A stretch of DNA of 64,000 nt from CAUSWF01 sp963535465 (GTDB lineage: Bacteria; Bacillota_I; Bacilli_A; RF39; UBA660), in the NCBI GenBank assembly GCA_963535465.1, contig CAUSWF010000003.1:1-64000 (forward strand). Reading direction: 5' to 3'. The notes beneath the pieces were generated by a model. It was given only the letters and a program-made list of their open reading frames with translations. It was not told the origin of the DNA and searched no databases. Within the stretch, counting starts at the first letter, position 1; each line of letters begins with the position of its first letter. Below, in pieces: positions 43,118-54,012 of this stretch. The translations under genes and the position numbers were made by a program.

Positions 43118-46100
43118 ATTCCATTATTTGACTTTCTAAATTTTCAAGTGGCTCATCAGCAAGAATTTGTGATTGTAAGTCATATTCTACATCAGCATAT
43201 TGCTTGCAACCAGTACCAGCTGGTATTAATTTACCAATAATTACATTTTCTTTTAATCCTGCAAGTGGATCTACTTTTCCAGCAATTGCAGCATCAGTTA
43301 AGATTCTTGTAGTTTCTTGGAATGAAGCAGCTGATAAGAACGAATCAGTTCCTAAAGCAGCCTTAGTAATTCCTAATAGTATAGGTTTACCTTTAGCAGG
43401 CTTCTTACCATTAATTACAGCTTCTTTATTACCATCTTTAAATTCATTAAAGCTTACTTGAGAGCCAGATATAAACTTAGTATCTCCACTATCAAGTATT
43501 CTAATCTTACTTATCATTCTCTTAGCAATGACTTCAACGTGTTTATCTGAAACATCAACACCTTGAGAACGATATGTATCTTGAATTTCTTTTAAGATAT
43601 AATTTTGTGTAGTAATAGGATCTGTTACAGCAAGTAATTCCTTAGGAGCAATAGCACCATAAGTTAATTTATCTCCAGGCATAACATGATCACCTTTTTC
43701 AACTAATAACTTAGTACCATAGTTAGTAACATGTTCTTTAGTTTCAACTTTATTAGTAATACTAATCTTATATTTACCATGATCTTCTTTAATCTTAGAA
43801 ACAGTTCCTTCAATTTCAGCAATAGTAGCTTTTCCTTTAGGATTACGTGCTTCAAATAACTCTTGAACACGAGGAAGACCTTGAGTAATATCTTCAACTC
43901 CAGCAACTCCTCCAGTATGGAAAGTACGCATTGTTAACTGAGTACCAGGTTCACCAATTGATTGAGCAGCCATAACTCCTACAGCTTCACCAATTTCAAC
44001 TAAGTTACCTGTAGCTAAGTTCTTACCATAACATTTCTTACATAAACCATTATGTGTAGAACATGTAAGAACTGACCTAATTTCAACTTCTTTAACTCCT
44101 GCATCAACAATCTTATCAGCTAAATTATCTGTAACATATGTTAACGCTTCGCAAATAACTTTTCCAGTTTCTGGATGAACAACTTTATTATTAGTATATC
44201 TACCAACAATACGAGATCTTAAATTTTCGATTACAGTACCAGTTTTTTCATTTATGAAATCACGTACTACTAATCCTTGATCAGTACCACAATCATCTTC
44301 TTTAATAACTATATCTTGAGATACATCTACTAAACGACGAGTTAAGTAGCCTGAATCAGCAGTCTTTAAGGCAGTATCCGCAAGACCCTTACGAGCAGCG
44401 TGTGTAGATAAGAAGAAGTCTGATACAGTCATTCCTTCTATAAAGTTAGAAAGTACTGGAATTTCAACCTCTTCACCACTAGGTTTCTTCATGACACCAC
44501 GCATACCAGCAACTTGTGAAAAGTTATTAATATTACCACGTGCTTTAGAATTCATCATCATGAATACTGGGTTATCTAAATTAGCAGCAGATACAGCTTT
44601 AAGTTCATCTTGTACTTCAGCTGTAGCTTTTAGCCAAGACTCAACTACTTTTTCATGTCTTTCTTGATCAGTAATTAATCCACGTGAATATTGTTTATTA
44701 ACACTATCAACTGCTAATTGTGTTTTAGCTACTATTTCTCCTTTATTCTTACTTGTAATAATATCTGACATAGATACAGTTAAACCACAAATTGTAGAAT
44801 ACTTAAATCCTAAATCTTTAATATTATCAAGCATTATAGAAGTTTCAGTAGTTTTAAATCTCTTAAATACTTCAGCAATTAATTTTTCCAAATCTCCCTT
44901 AGCAAAAGGTTTTGCAAGTGGCATATTCTTAATTGCTTCTCTAATATTTTCTCCACGCCCTATAAAGAACTTATCTGGAACAACATTAGATATATTTTCC
45001 ATACTTGGTTCATTAACATATGTAAATGAATCAGGTAATTGTTCATTTAATTTTAATTTACCAACAGTAGTAACTAAATACTTACCTTTTTGATTGTCAG
45101 TAAATACTTTATGAGTAAATGAATCAACTGGTATAGCTATACGAGTATGTAAAGTTATTTCTTTTCTCTCATATGCCATAAGTGCTTCATTACTATTCTT
45201 AAATACTCTTCCTTCCCCTTCTTCTCCTGCTTTTTCCATAGTTATATAATAGTTACCTATAATAACGTCTTGAGATGGAGTAACAATAGGATCTCCACTC
45301 TTAGGGTGAAGAATATTATTAGAACCTAACATTAACATTCTAGCTTCAGCTTGTGCTTCTTCAGAAAGCGGAACGTGAATAGCCATTTGGTCTCCATCGA
45401 AGTCAGCATTAAATGCTGTACAAACAAGTGGATGAAGTCTAATAGCCTTACCACCAACTAATATAGGTTCAAATGCTTGAATTCCAAGTCTATGTAATGT
45501 AGGAGCACGGTTAAGTAGAACTGGATGTTCCTTAATAGCCTCCTCTACTATATCCCAAACAGCTGGATCTCTAGCAGCAATCTTCTTATTAGCTTCTTTT
45601 ATATTACGAGCAATCTTATTCTCAACTAATCCATGTATAACATGTGGTTTAAACAATTCTAAAGCCATTTCTTTAGGAACTCCACATTGATACATCTTTA
45701 AAGAAGGTCCAATTACGATAACACTACGTCCAGAATAGTCTACACGTTTTCCTAATAAATTTTGTCTAAATCTTCCTTGTTTTCCTTTTAACATGCTAGA
45801 AAGTGATTTTAAAGCACGATTTCCGGCACCTGTAACGCTTCTACCACGTCTACCATTATCAAATAATGCATCTACAGCTTCTTGAAGCATACGTTTCTCA
45901 TTTTGAATAATTATACTTGGAGCAGATAAATCAATAAGTTTCTTTAAACGATTATTACGATTTATTACACGTCTATATAAATCATTTAAATCACTAGTAG
46001 CAAATCTACCACCATCTAATTGAATCATTGGTCTTAAATCTGGTGGAATAACAGGTATACAATCAAGTATCATCCACTCAGGTTTTTGATTACTTTCATA

Positions 46101-46745
46101 GAATGAATTAAGTACATCTAATCTCTTTAATAATCTTGTTCTCTTTTGACCTTGAGCATCTACTAATTCAGCACTTAAAGTATCGATTTCATGTTTTAAA
46201 TCAACTCTCTTAAGAAGTTCTCTAATAGCTTCAGCTCCCATTCCAACTTTAAATGTATTACCATATTTTTCATAATAAGTTCTATATTCTTTTTCACTTA
46301 AAGTTTGCTTATTTTCAAGAGGAGTATTTCCTTTATCTATAACAACATAGCTAACAAAGTATAATACTTCTTCTAGTTCTCTTGGACTAATATCAAGTAC
46401 TAATGCCATACGAGAAGGAACACCTTTGAAGAACCAAATATGAGATACAGGAGTGGCAAGTTCGATGTGGCCCATTCTTTCACGTCTAACTTTTGAACTA
46501 GTAACCTCAACTCCACATCTATCACATATTATATTTTTATAACGAACTCTCTTATATTTTCCACAAGCACATTCGTAATCTTTTGTTGGTCCAAATATTT
46601 TTTCACAAAATAATCCGTCTCTTTCAGGCCTTAAAGTACGATAATTAATTGTTTCAGGTTTAGTAACTTCTCCGTAAGACCATTCACGAATCTTATCTGG
46701 TGAAGCAATACCAATCTTTAATCCATCAAATTTATTAATTTCCAT
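43116..46745 (-). CDS. rpoC: RNA polymerase beta' subunit
   Basis: Largest catalytic subunit. N-terminal zinc site [15 protein letters not shown] followed by CDRCGVE (about residues 58-79), the catalytic loop [10 protein letters not shown] with three Asp binding Mg2+ (about 449-458), bridge helix and trigger loop region near [22 protein letters not shown] (split by a linker), and a second zinc cluster ([13 protein letters not shown]). Length 1209 aa is typical of Firmicutes. The ATG overlaps the rpoB stop by one base (TAATG). Confidence 0.99.
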   Translation of the reverse strand: MEINKFDGLKIGIASPDKIREWSYGEVTKPETINYRTLRPERDGLFCEKIFGPTKDYECACGKYKRVRYKNIICDRCGVEVTSSKVRRERMGHIELATPVSHIWFFKGVPSRMALVLDISPRELEEVLYFVSYVVIDKGNTPLENKQTLSEKEYRTYYEKYGNTFKVGMGAEAIRELLKRVDLKHEIDTLSAELVDAQGQKRTRLLKRLDVLNSFYESNQKPEWMILDCIPVIPPDLRPMIQLDGGRFATSDLNDLYRRVINRNNRLKKLIDLSAPSIIIQNEKRMLQEAVDALFDNGRRGRSVTGAGNRALKSLSSMLKGKQGRFRQNLLGKRVDYSGRSVIVIGPSLKMYQCGVPKEMALELFKPHVIHGLVENKIARNIKEANKKIAARDPAVWDIVEEAIKEHPVLLNRAPTLHRLGIQAFEPILVGGKAIRLHPLVCTAFNADFDGDQMAIHVPLSEEAQAEARMLMLGSNNILHPKSGDPIVTPSQDVIIGNYYITMEKAGEEGEGRVFKNSNEALMAYERKEITLHTRIAIPVDSFTHKVFTDNQKGKYLVTTVGKLKLNEQLPDSFTYVNEPSMENISNVVPDKFFIGRGENIREAIKNMPLAKPFAKGDLEKLIAEVFKRFKTTETSIMLDNIKDLGFKYSTICGLTVSMSDIITSKNKGEIVAKTQLAVDSVNKQYSRGLITDQERHEKVVESWLKATAEVQDELKAVSAANLDNPVFMMMNSKARGNINNFSQVAGMRGVMKKPSGEEVEIPVLSNFIEGMTVSDFFLSTHAARKGLADTALKTADSGYLTRRLVDVSQDIVIKEDDCGTDQGLVVRDFINEKTGTVIENLRSRIVGRYTNNKVVHPETGKVICEALTYVTDNLADKIVDAGVKEVEIRSVLTCSTHNGLCKKCYGKNLATGNLVEIGEAVGVMAAQSIGEPGTQLTMRTFHTGGVAGVEDITQGLPRVQELFEARNPKGKATIAEIEGTVSKIKEDHGKYKISITNKVETKEHVTNYGTKLLVEKGDHVMPGDKLTYGAIAPKELLAVTDPITTQNYILKEIQDTYRSQGVDVSDKHVEVIAKRMISKIRILDSGDTKFISGSQVSFNEFKDGNKEAVINGKKPAKGKPILLGITKAALGTDSFLSAASFQETTRILTDAAIAGKVDPLAGLKENVIIGKLIPAGTGCKQYADVEYDLQSQILADEPLENLESQIME

Positions 46746-49700
46746 TATAGATCAGCTCCTTCTTCAAATTCTTCTTCATCAAAAGATTCACCAAAATCTT
46801 CTTCAAATTCTTCCTCATCAAGTTCTTCTTCATCTTGCTCAAAACTTGCTTCTAATACATCATTATTTGTACCATCTGACTTATTAATTTCATCAATACT
46901 CATAACTACATCTGCTTTTGATTCTTCATCTTCAATTTGTCTTAAATCAATTGCTTGTCCTTCTTTATCTATTATAGATACATCAAGACCTAAAGCTTGG
47001 AATTCCTTCATAAGAACTCTAAATGATTCTGGAATACCAGGTTTAGGTAATTCATCACCTTTAATAATTGCTCCATAAGTCTTGTCACGACCTACTCTAT
47101 CATCTGACTTAACAGTCATCATTTCTTGAAGTGTATGTGCAGCACCATATCCGTATAATGCCCAAACTTCCATTTCTCCAAATCTTTGACCACCAAGTTG
47201 TGCTTTACCACCTAAAGGCTGTTGTGTTACTAATGAATAAGGTCCAGTAGCACGAGCATGTAACTTGTCATCAACCATGTGGTGTAGTTTAATCATATAC
47301 ATTACACCGACCATTATCTTATGATCAAAAGCTTCTCCTGTACGACCATCATATAATGTCTGTTTGCCAGAAGGATCCATCTTAGCTTCAGCCATCATAG
47401 CTTTAATATCATCAAGTTGTGCTCCATCAAATACTGGAGTAGCAACTCTAACACCTAATCTCTTCGCAGCCATACCTAAATGAGTTTCAAGTATTTGTCC
47501 AAAGTTCATACGAGAAGGAACACCTTGTGGATTTAACATAATATCAACAGGAGTACCATCTTCCATATATGGCATATCTTCTTGTGGTAATATTAATGAA
47601 ATAACTCCTTTATTACCATGACGTCCTGATAATTTATCTCCAACTTGAATCTTTCTCTTTTGAATAATATATACACGTATTACTTTATTAACTCCAGCAG
47701 GTAATTCATCATTATCTTTTCTGTCATATATCTTAATATCGTGTACAATACCATCTCCACCATGTGGAACACGAAGTGAAGTATCTCTTACTTCTCTAGT
47801 CTTCTCACCAAAGATAGCATGTAATAATTTTTCTTCAGCAGTAAGTTCTGCGATACCCTTAGGAGTAACTTTACCAACTAAAATATCTCCCTCTTTTACC
47901 TCAGTTCCTATAGCTATAATACCTTGTGAATCTAAATTACGTCTAACATCTTCTCCTACATTAGGAATATCTCTTGTTATTTCTTCAGGACCTAACTTAG
48001 TTTCACGACATTGTATCTCATAACTCTCTAAATTTAGAGAAGTTAACTTATCTTCTTTCACTAAATTTTCATTTAGTATAATAGCATCCTCAAAGTTATA
48101 GCCTTCAAAAGTCATGAATGCTACTGTGATATTTTTACCTAATGCAAGTTCTCCCTCATTTGTAGAGTTACCATCAGCTAAAACATCACCTACTTTTACT
48201 TTATCACCTACTTGTACAATAGGTCTTTGATGTGAACAAATACTTGAGTTAGCTAATTCAAAATTAGTTAATCTATAAGTTACATCTTTATCACCATTCT
48301 TAGTTCTAATTACAACCTTCTTAGCATCTACATATGTAACAATACCATCAACTTTAGAGATTAATTCTACTCCAGAGTCTTTAGCTGCTATATACTCAAC
48401 ACCAGTTCCTACTAATGGAACTTCAGTCTTAATTAAAGGCATAGCTTGACGTTGCATGTTTGCTCCCATTAATGCACGGTGAGCATCATCATGTTCAACG
48501 AATGGAATACAACTTGTTGTTACTGAAACAACTTGTTGTGGACTAACGTCTATAAAATCAACATCTTCTGGTTTAACTAATAAATTATCACCATGGAAAC
48601 GTACATTTACTTTTTTATCAGTTATCTTATTATTTTCATCAGTATTAACTAATGATTCTGAAATCATATAATTTTCTTCTTCATCAGCAGTCATATATAC
48701 AACTTCATCAATAATCTTACCATCCACTACTTTTCTATATGGACTCATTATAAATCCATATTCATTAATCTTAGCATAACTTGCTAAAGTAGTAATAAGT
48801 CCGATATTTGGTCCTTCTGGAGATTCAATTGGACAAATTCTACCATAGTGAGAACGGTTAACGTCACGCACTTCTGCACCAGTTCTATCTCTATTTAATC
48901 CTCCTGGTCCTAAAGCTGATAAACGACGTTTATTAGTTAATTCTGCAATTGGATTAATTTGATCCATAAATTGAGATAATTGAGATGAACCAAAAAATTC
49001 TTTCATAGCAGCAGTAACTGGCCTAATATTAATTAATGTCTTAGGAGTTACTTCTTCCATTTCTTGAGTAGTCATTCTTTCTCTGATTACTCTTTCCATT
49101 CTAGATACACCAATTCTAAATTGGTTCATTAATAATTCCCCAACTTGTTTAATACGTCTATTACCTAAATGGTCTATTTCATCAAAATTACCAACTCCGT
49201 TAAGTAAGTTTAAATAATACGATACAGATGCATAAACATCAGATATAGTTAATCTCTTAATATCTAAGCTTTGATCATTTCCGATTACTAACATCTTTTT
49301 CTTTTTATCTGTTGGATCTACTATCTTAACTACTTGAATCTTACCATAAGTATCTAATTCATCATTGATTAGTGCTTCTTTAATACCAAATCCAGCTTCT
49401 AGAGCACGACGAGCTTCTTCGATATTAGCTTTTGTAACTTTAGTACCTTTTTCTAAATATACTGTACCATCTACTTTTAAATCTTCTGCTAATGTTTGAT
49501 CTAATAATCGATCAATAACATTAAGTTTTTTATTAAATTTATAACGTCCAACCTTAGCTAAATCATATCTAAATTCATCAAAGAAATGAGTAATAATATT
49601 ATTCTTAGATGAGTTTAATGTAGCAGGTTCACCTGGTCTTAATTTTTCATAAATTTCAAGTAATGCTTCATCTGTATTCTTAGTAGAATCCTTAGCAATA

Positions 49701-50356
49701 GTATTCTTTAAATATTCATTTTCACCAAATAAATTATAAATATCTTCATCACTTGATAAACCAAATGCACGTAATAATGTAGTTAATGCTACTTTTCTTG
49801 TTCTATCAATTCTTACATATAAAACATCTCTAGCATCTGTTTCAAATTCTAACCAAGTACCTCTAGTAGGTATTATTTGATTAGTTATAGAAACTCTACC
49901 GTTTTTATCTACTTCTTTATTGAAGTAAACTGAAGGAGAACGTACTAATTGTGAAACTATTACACGCTCACCACCGTTAATAACAAATGTAGCAGAATCA
50001 GTCATCATAGGCATATCACCTAAAAATATTTCTTGTTCTTTAACTTCTCCACTTTCTCTGTTAAATAGACGAACCATTACTCTTAAAGGAGCAGAATATG
50101 TAGTTTTTCTATCCTTACTTTCTTTAATAGAATAACGAGGTTCATCAAAATGATAATCACCAAATTCTAGTGATAATGTACCAGAAAAGTTTTCAACAGG
50201 AAATAAATCTGCGAACACTTCTTTGATACCTTCGTTAATAAACCAATCATATGATTTCTTTTGGATTTCTAGAAGATCCTTAAGTTCATATGTGTTTCTT
50301 ATTTTTGAGAAATTTCTTCTCTCGTGTCTTCCGTATTTTACTACTTTAAATGCCAC
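46745..50356 (-). CDS. rpoB: RNA polymerase beta subunit
   Basis: Catalytic core subunit. The rifampicin-binding cluster includes [20 protein letters not shown] and [11 protein letters not shown] (about residues 465-500). Other landmarks: [20 protein letters not shown], the flexible flap, [23 protein letters not shown] and [13 protein letters not shown]. The C-terminus ends in a long acidic tail (repeats of Glu/Asp with Phe, about 1165-1203) as in many Firmicutes. 1203 aa. It lies 20 bases after the rsmC-like gene. Confidence 0.99.
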   Translation of the reverse strand: MAFKVVKYGRHERRNFSKIRNTYELKDLLEIQKKSYDWFINEGIKEVFADLFPVENFSGTLSLEFGDYHFDEPRYSIKESKDRKTTYSAPLRVMVRLFNRESGEVKEQEIFLGDMPMMTDSATFVINGGERVIVSQLVRSPSVYFNKEVDKNGRVSITNQIIPTRGTWLEFETDARDVLYVRIDRTRKVALTTLLRAFGLSSDEDIYNLFGENEYLKNTIAKDSTKNTDEALLEIYEKLRPGEPATLNSSKNNIITHFFDEFRYDLAKVGRYKFNKKLNVIDRLLDQTLAEDLKVDGTVYLEKGTKVTKANIEEARRALEAGFGIKEALINDELDTYGKIQVVKIVDPTDKKKKMLVIGNDQSLDIKRLTISDVYASVSYYLNLLNGVGNFDEIDHLGNRRIKQVGELLMNQFRIGVSRMERVIRERMTTQEMEEVTPKTLINIRPVTAAMKEFFGSSQLSQFMDQINPIAELTNKRRLSALGPGGLNRDRTGAEVRDVNRSHYGRICPIESPEGPNIGLITTLASYAKINEYGFIMSPYRKVVDGKIIDEVVYMTADEEENYMISESLVNTDENNKITDKKVNVRFHGDNLLVKPEDVDFIDVSPQQVVSVTTSCIPFVEHDDAHRALMGANMQRQAMPLIKTEVPLVGTGVEYIAAKDSGVELISKVDGIVTYVDAKKVVIRTKNGDKDVTYRLTNFELANSSICSHQRPIVQVGDKVKVGDVLADGNSTNEGELALGKNITVAFMTFEGYNFEDAIILNENLVKEDKLTSLNLESYEIQCRETKLGPEEITRDIPNVGEDVRRNLDSQGIIAIGTEVKEGDILVGKVTPKGIAELTAEEKLLHAIFGEKTREVRDTSLRVPHGGDGIVHDIKIYDRKDNDELPAGVNKVIRVYIIQKRKIQVGDKLSGRHGNKGVISLILPQEDMPYMEDGTPVDIMLNPQGVPSRMNFGQILETHLGMAAKRLGVRVATPVFDGAQLDDIKAMMAEAKMDPSGKQTLYDGRTGEAFDHKIMVGVMYMIKLHHMVDDKLHARATGPYSLVTQQPLGGKAQLGGQRFGEMEVWALYGYGAAHTLQEMMTVKSDDRVGRDKTYGAIIKGDELPKPGIPESFRVLMKEFQALGLDVSIIDKEGQAIDLRQIEDEESKADVVMSIDEINKSDGTNNDVLEASFEQDEEELDEEEFEEDFGESFDEEEFEEGADL

Positions 50357-50376
50357 TATTTTTCACCCCACGTAAA

Positions 50377-50964
50377 TTAATTTGAACATCTTATAATAAA
50401 GTATCCTTTAGATTTAGCCAGAATCTCAACTTTATTATAATTGTCCGAAAGATCTTTCAATAATGATTTTGCTCCTTGTTCTTTGCGAATAACAAGTATT
50501 AAACTACCACCCTCAAGCAAATATTTAGAAGCATTCATTACTATGTCATATACAACTTTTTTACCAGCCCTTATAGGAGGATTAGTAACGATTGTATTGT
50601 ATTTAGAAGTAACTTTTTCATAAGCATTACTGCAAAAAGCATTAATATTAGAAACATTATTTTCTAATATATTCCTATTAGTCAAATGTAGTGCTCTTAA
50701 ATTTACATCGACCATATCTACACTTGCATTAGTAAGCTTAGAAAGTACAATTCCAAATACTCCGTAGCCACATCCCACATCAAGAATTTTGCCTCCAACC
50801 TCATCTAGCGGGATTACATCTAGAAGAAGTCTACTGCCAAAATCCAAACCGTTCTTAGAAAAAACACCATTATCAGTTAAAAAAGTAAATTTTTTACCCA
50901 AAACAAAGCAATCCACTCTTTTTACATTGCTTGGTAGATTCTGATTTTCAAAATATTGCCCCAT
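50377..50964 (-). CDS. Class I methyltransferase, RsmC/YbxB-like
   Basis: Predicted SAM-dependent rRNA guanine N2-methyltransferase. Motif I is LDVGCGYGVFGI (about 61-72), the acidic strand VDMVDVN follows, and the N2-guanine motif is TNPPIRAG (about 130-137, NPPI-type). Start placed at the ATG at 50964 (MGQYFENQ) after GGGGG; a TTG four codons upstream is less likely. 195 aa. Position between rplL and rpoB is exactly that of ybxB in Bacillus. It shares a transcript with rpoBC. Confidence 0.9.
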   Translation of the reverse strand: MGQYFENQNLPSNVKRVDCFVLGKKFTFLTDNGVFSKNGLDFGSRLLLDVIPLDEVGGKILDVGCGYGVFGIVLSKLTNASVDMVDVNLRALHLTNRNILENNVSNINAFCSNAYEKVTSKYNTIVTNPPIRAGKKVVYDIVMNASKYLLEGGSLILVIRKEQGAKSLLKDLSDNYNKVEILAKSKGYFIIRCSN

Positions 50965-50980
50965 TTTATCCCCCAAAAAA

Positions 50981-51024
50981 CAAAAAAAGAAGAAGAAAAC
51001 TTTTAAATATAACCGGTTTTCTTC
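50981..51024 (-). terminator. Terminator-like hairpin in the ybxB-rpoBC leader (possible attenuator)
   Basis: Nine-base stem GAAGAAAAC (51024-51016) / GTTTTCTTC (51000-50992) with a 15-base loop, then T-rich TTCTTTTTTTG. It begins only about seven bases after the predicted start of the promoter at 51038-51066. Confidence 0.65.
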
Positions 51025-51037
51025 CTTTCGTAAAGAT

Positions 51038-51066
51038 ATTCTACACTATTTTACATAATAAGTCAA
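51038..51066 (-). promoter_or_regulatory. Promoter upstream of ybxB-rpoB-rpoC
   Basis: TTGACT (51066-51061), 17 bases, TAGAAT (51043-51038) on the minus strand, between the rplL terminator and the leader hairpin. Confidence 0.75.
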
Positions 51067-51074
51067 ACATTTTT

Positions 51075-51104
51075 AATAAAAAAGAGAAGTTATTATTTAA
51101 CTTC
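51075..51104 (-). terminator. Terminator of rplJL
   Basis: Stem GAAGTTA/TAACTTC around a five-base loop then TCTTTTTT on the minus strand; it includes the rplL stop codon. Confidence 0.75.
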
Positions 51105-51461
51105 TACTTCAGCTCCAGCAGCTACTAATTTAGCTTTAATTTCTTCAGCTTCTGCCTTAGAAATATTTTCTTTAACTGCTCCACCGTTATCAACGATATC
51201 TTTAGATTCTTTTAATCCTAATCCTGTAATTTCTTTAACTACTTTGATTACTGCAACTTTAGCAGCTCCTCCATTAGTAATTACTACAGATACTGTAGAA
51301 CTTTCTTCTTTTTCTTCTCCAGCAGCAACTGGTGCAGCAACTGCTACAGCACTTGGATCAACTCCAAATTCTTCTTTCATTCCATCTATTAGTTCTTTGA
51401 TTTCTAATAAATTCATTTCTTTAAGACTAGCAATAAAATTTTCTTTTGTTAATTTAGCCAT
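51093..51461 (-). CDS. rplL: 50S ribosomal protein L7/L12
   Basis: Stalk protein that recruits and stimulates translational GTPases. N-terminal dimerisation domain (about 1-33, [20 protein letters not shown]), an Ala/Val-rich hinge (about 36-52, [11 protein letters not shown]) and the C-terminal factor-binding domain (about 56-122) with [20 protein letters not shown]. 122 aa, normal. 20 bases downstream of rplJ, with which it forms the stalk. Confidence 0.98.
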   Translation of the reverse strand: MAKLTKENFIASLKEMNLLEIKELIDGMKEEFGVDPSAVAVAAPVAAGEEKEESSTVSVVITNGGAAKVAVIKVVKEITGLGLKESKDIVDNGGAVKENISKAEAEEIKAKLVAAGAEVEVK

Positions 51462-51481
51462 TTCTATTTCCTCCTATTTTT

Positions 51482-51979
51482 TTATTTATTTTCTTCTAAT
51501 TGTTGACTATATAAGTCTAAACTGATTGATAAATCTTTTACAATTCCAATCATACTTCCAGCTAGCATTGTTAATAATGCATCTCTTGAAGGTAGTGCAG
51601 CATACTCAGCCATCTTAGCCTTGTCTGCTATTTCTCCATCAATTACTCCTACCTTAAGTGATAATGCTGGATGAGTCTTAGCAAATTTTGCTAATACTTT
51701 AACTGCAGCAACTTGATCGTTACTGTAAGCTAATGCACTAGGTCCTGCTAAAGAATCTTCTAAGTTAATTCCTAAATCATTGAAAGCTCTAGACATTAAA
51801 GTATTTTTGTAAATCTTATAGTCAGATCCTTCATTCTTAAGAGCAATTCTTAATTCCTTAGCTTCAGCATCAGTCATTCCACGATAATCAAATAATATAA
51901 TTGATTTAGAATCAGATACATTATTTTTAATTTCATCAATAACTAATTGCTTCTTTTCTAATATTGCTTTACTTGCCAT
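51482..51979 (-). CDS. rplJ: 50S ribosomal protein L10
   Basis: Base of the L12 stalk on 23S rRNA and translational repressor of its own operon. Start at 51979 (MASKAILEKK) after GGAGG; a TTG three bases upstream is rejected. N-terminal rRNA-binding domain has SILFDYRGMTDAEAKELRIALKN; ALAYSNDQVAAVKVLAKFAK follows; a C-terminal helix (about 135-165) binds L12 dimers. 165 aa. Preceded by an L10 leader. Confidence 0.97.
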   Translation of the reverse strand: MASKAILEKKQLVIDEIKNNVSDSKSIILFDYRGMTDAEAKELRIALKNEGSDYKIYKNTLMSRAFNDLGINLEDSLAGPSALAYSNDQVAAVKVLAKFAKTHPALSLKVGVIDGEIADKAKMAEYAALPSRDALLTMLAGSMIGIVKDLSISLDLYSQQLEENK

Positions 51980-51994
51980 CAATACACCTCCTCA

Positions 51995-52102
51995 TTTAGG
52001 AGTGCCATAAAAAAGGTTCTTCACGCGAAGAACCTCTTTATCTATAAAAAGTTCCTCGGTAGGATTTATTTATATACCTACTGTCTATGGCACCAATAAA
52101 TT
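51995..52102 (-). promoter_or_regulatory. L10 leader of rplJ-rplL with attenuator
   Basis: Minus-strand transcript from about 52102. It has the L10-leader blocks GCCATAGACAGTAGGT (from 52091) and CCTACCGAGGAAC. A strong hairpin AGGTTCTTC/GAAGAACCT with six T (52036-52008) is an intrinsic terminator. GTGCCAT (52093-52087) can pair with ATGGCAC (52008-52002), closing the whole leader just before the SD. L10 (or L10-L12) binding is known to control this operon in Firmicutes. Confidence 0.88.
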
Positions 52103-52108
52103 AAAACT

Positions 52109-52137
52109 ATTATATACAACTATTTTCTATTTGTCAA
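52109..52137 (-). promoter_or_regulatory. Promoter of rplJ-rplL, perfect SigA consensus
   Basis: TTGACA (52137-52132), 17 bases, TATAAT (52114-52109) on the minus strand; the -35 box lies inside the 3' end of rplA. Confidence 0.93.
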
Positions 52138-52822
52138 AATTATTTTCAACTTTAATTCCAGGACCCATTGTAGAACAAATTGTTATGTTCTTAACGTATT
52201 CACCTTTTACTGTTGAAGGTTTAACTTTAAGAAGTTGAGCCATAAATGCATCTAAGTTTTCAATTAAATCTTCTGCACTAAATGAAACTCTACCAATTAT
52301 ACCATGTACATTACCAAATGAATCAGTTCTATACTCTGCTCTTCCTGCTTTTACTTCTTTAACTGCTTTAGCAACATCTACTGTAACTGTACCAGTCTTA
52401 GGATTTGGCATTAAACCTTTTGGTCCTAATACTTTACCTAACTTACCAAGTAAAGGCATCATTTCTGGACTAGCAATGATTGTATCGAATTCAAACCAAT
52501 TTTCATTAGCTATCTTATCGATTAAATCAACTTCTCCAACGTATTCAGCTCCAGCCTCACGTGCTTCAGCTGCCTTTGGTCCTTTAGTTAAAACTAAAAC
52601 TCTAACTTCTTTTCCTGTTCCTTTTGGTAAAGCAACAGCTCCTCTTAATTGTTGGTCAGCTTTCTTAGTATCTAAGTTTAATCTAACTGCTACTTCAACT
52701 GATCCATCAAAAGAAGTTACAGAAGTTTCTTTAACTAATTTAGCTGCTTCTTCTTTAGTATAAACTTTACCTTTTTCTAATTTAGATAAAGCTTCTACAT
52801 ATTTTTTACTTCTTTTTTTCAT
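52127..52822 (-). CDS. rplA: 50S ribosomal protein L1
   Basis: Mobile stalk protein near the E site, binding 23S rRNA helix 76-78, and a known translational repressor. Landmarks: [51 protein letters not shown] (in two halves), [15 protein letters not shown] and the final block [29 protein letters not shown] (split). 231 aa, normal. It is 69 bases after rplK. Confidence 0.98.
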   Translation of the reverse strand: MKKRSKKYVEALSKLEKGKVYTKEEAAKLVKETSVTSFDGSVEVAVRLNLDTKKADQQLRGAVALPKGTGKEVRVLVLTKGPKAAEAREAGAEYVGEVDLIDKIANENWFEFDTIIASPEMMPLLGKLGKVLGPKGLMPNPKTGTVTVDVAKAVKEVKAGRAEYRTDSFGNVHGIIGRVSFSAEDLIENLDAFMAQLLKVKPSTVKGEYVKNITICSTMGPGIKVENNFDK

Positions 52823-52833
52823 ATTTCCTCCTT

Positions 52834-52880
52834 ATGTGGTTTAAGCGGATTTATTCCTTCCACTAGGTATTAACCATGTG
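52834..52880 (-). promoter_or_regulatory. Hairpin between rplK and rplA, possible L1-binding site
   Basis: Minus strand: AGTGG pairs with CCGCT around the loop AAGGAATAAAT, and GGTT with AACC outside an internal loop. The stem ends just before the SD of rplA (AAGGAGG). L1 represses its own operon through an mRNA mimic of its rRNA site in other bacteria; that this is such a site is inferred. Confidence 0.4.
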
Positions 52881-52891
52881 TTTTATTTTAA

Positions 52892-53317
52892 TTAATCTTC
52901 TACTTCGATTCCCATGTTTTTAGCAGTACCCGCAACTATATTCATAGCAGCCTCTACTGTATAAGCATTTAAATCAGGTAACTTAGTTTCAGCTATTTCT
53001 TTTAATTGATCTTTAGTTAACTTACCAACAATCTTCTTAGAACCATTAGTTGAACCTTTAGTAACCTTAGCATATTTCTTAATTAAGAAACCTGCTGGTG
53101 GAGTTTTGATTACGAAATCATAACTTCTATCATCATATAATTTAATTTCAACTGGTAAAATGTCACCCATCTTATCTTTAGTTGCATCATTATATCTAGA
53201 ACAAAACTCTGATAAATTAATTCCTGCTGGTCCTAATACTGTTCCTACTGGTGGAGCTGGATTAGCCTTTCCTGCTGGAATTTGTAACTTAATTATTTTT
53301 ACTACTTCTTTTGCCAC
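52892..53317 (-). CDS. rplK: 50S ribosomal protein L11
   Basis: Binds the GTPase-associated centre of 23S rRNA together with L10; target region of thiopeptides. Landmarks: [27 protein letters not shown] (in two pieces, about 9-35), [21 protein letters not shown] and the C-terminal RNA-binding domain (about 72-141). 141 aa, normal. It is preceded by a long structured leader and a promoter. The start appears to be GTG (53317) after AGGAGG. Confidence 0.98.
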   Translation of the reverse strand: MAKEVVKIIKLQIPAGKANPAPPVGTVLGPAGINLSEFCSRYNDATKDKMGDILPVEIKLYDDRSYDFVIKTPPAGFLIKKYAKVTKGSTNGSKKIVGKLTKDQLKEIAETKLPDLNAYTVEAAMNIVAGTAKNMGIEVED

Positions 53318-53324
53318 AAAAACA

Positions 53325-53422
53325 CCTCCTATTTATAAGTTTTCGGGAGTGGTTCAAATAGCCGATTACCGCTCTTAATCGTTTCTCTGCTTCCCACTAA
53401 TCTATATTAAATTTAATATAGC
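53325..53422 (-). promoter_or_regulatory. rplK leader with rRNA-like segment, candidate L11 autoregulatory RNA
   Basis: Transcript from about 53422. A perfect 20-base palindrome (53421-53402, CTATATTAAA and its complement) stands at the 5' end. Next comes a segment with GGGAAGCAG, AGAGCGGTAATCGGCT and CCACT that resembles the 23S GTPase-associated centre (AGAAGCAG, AAAGCGTAATAGCT, CACT). AGTGG/CCACT can close the segment; CGATTA/TAATCG can form an alternative hairpin. L11 control is inferred. Confidence 0.5.
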
Positions 53423-53428
53423 GACTAA

Positions 53429-53457
53429 ATAATACCATAAATTACTTATATAATCAA
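53429..53457 (-). promoter_or_regulatory. Promoter of rplK-rplA
   Basis: TTGATT (53457-53452), 17 bases, TATTAT (53434-53429) on the minus strand, right after the nusG stop codon. Confidence 0.8.
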
Positions 53458-53462
53458 GCAAT

Positions 53463-53999
53463 TTATGCTTTTTGTATTTGATTTATTTCAACTTCTACTG
53501 AAGTTTCTTGTCCAAATAAATCTACTGATAAATTAACTTTATTATTAGCTAAATCAATATTAACAACTTTACCATACATTCCATTGAATGGTCCTGCAAC
53601 AATCTTAACTTTAGAATCAACATCTAAGTCCTTAGAAACATCAACTCTACTAATTCCCATATTGTTAAGAATATTATCAACTTCATATGGTTGTAATGGA
53701 GTAGGTTTAGCACCCTTACCACTAGAACCAATGAATCCTGTTACACCTGGAGTATTTCTAACTACATACCAAGCTTCATCACTCATAACCATTTCAACTA
53801 AAATATATCCTGGGAACATTTTCTTAATCTTTTCTTTTGTAACACCATCTTTTACTTCAATAACTTTTTCTTCAGGAATAACTACTCTAAAAATATAATC
53901 TTCCATCCCCATAGACTCAGCCTTAGCAAGTAATTTTTCTTTTACCTTTGACTCATGTCCTGAATAAGTGTTAACTACATACCATTGTTTCTCTTCCAT
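53463..53999 (-). CDS. nusG: Transcription antitermination/elongation factor NusG
   Basis: Binds the RNA polymerase clamp and couples transcription to translation or pausing. N-terminal NGN domain (about 5-110) with WYVVNTYSGHESKVKEKL, PGYILVEMVM and VRNTPGVTGFIG; C-terminal KOW domain (about 125-175) with VKIVAGPFNGMYGKVVNID. 178 aa, normal. It is 13 bases after secE, the universal secE-nusG pair. Confidence 0.98.
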   Translation of the reverse strand: MEEKQWYVVNTYSGHESKVKEKLLAKAESMGMEDYIFRVVIPEEKVIEVKDGVTKEKIKKMFPGYILVEMVMSDEAWYVVRNTPGVTGFIGSSGKGAKPTPLQPYEVDNILNNMGISRVDVSKDLDVDSKVKIVAGPFNGMYGKVVNIDLANNKVNLSVDLFGQETSVEVEINQIQKA

Positions 54000-54012
54000 A
54001 AATAACTCCTAA

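Noticed and set aside
43703..43906. Second minus-strand frame inside rpoC
   Set aside because: Leu/Lys-rich frame produced by AT-rich codons of rpoC; no SD and no independent signal.
52834..52880. Independent promoter for rplA in the rplK-rplA gap
   Set aside because: No -35/-10 pair at proper spacing; the gap is better explained by a hairpin.
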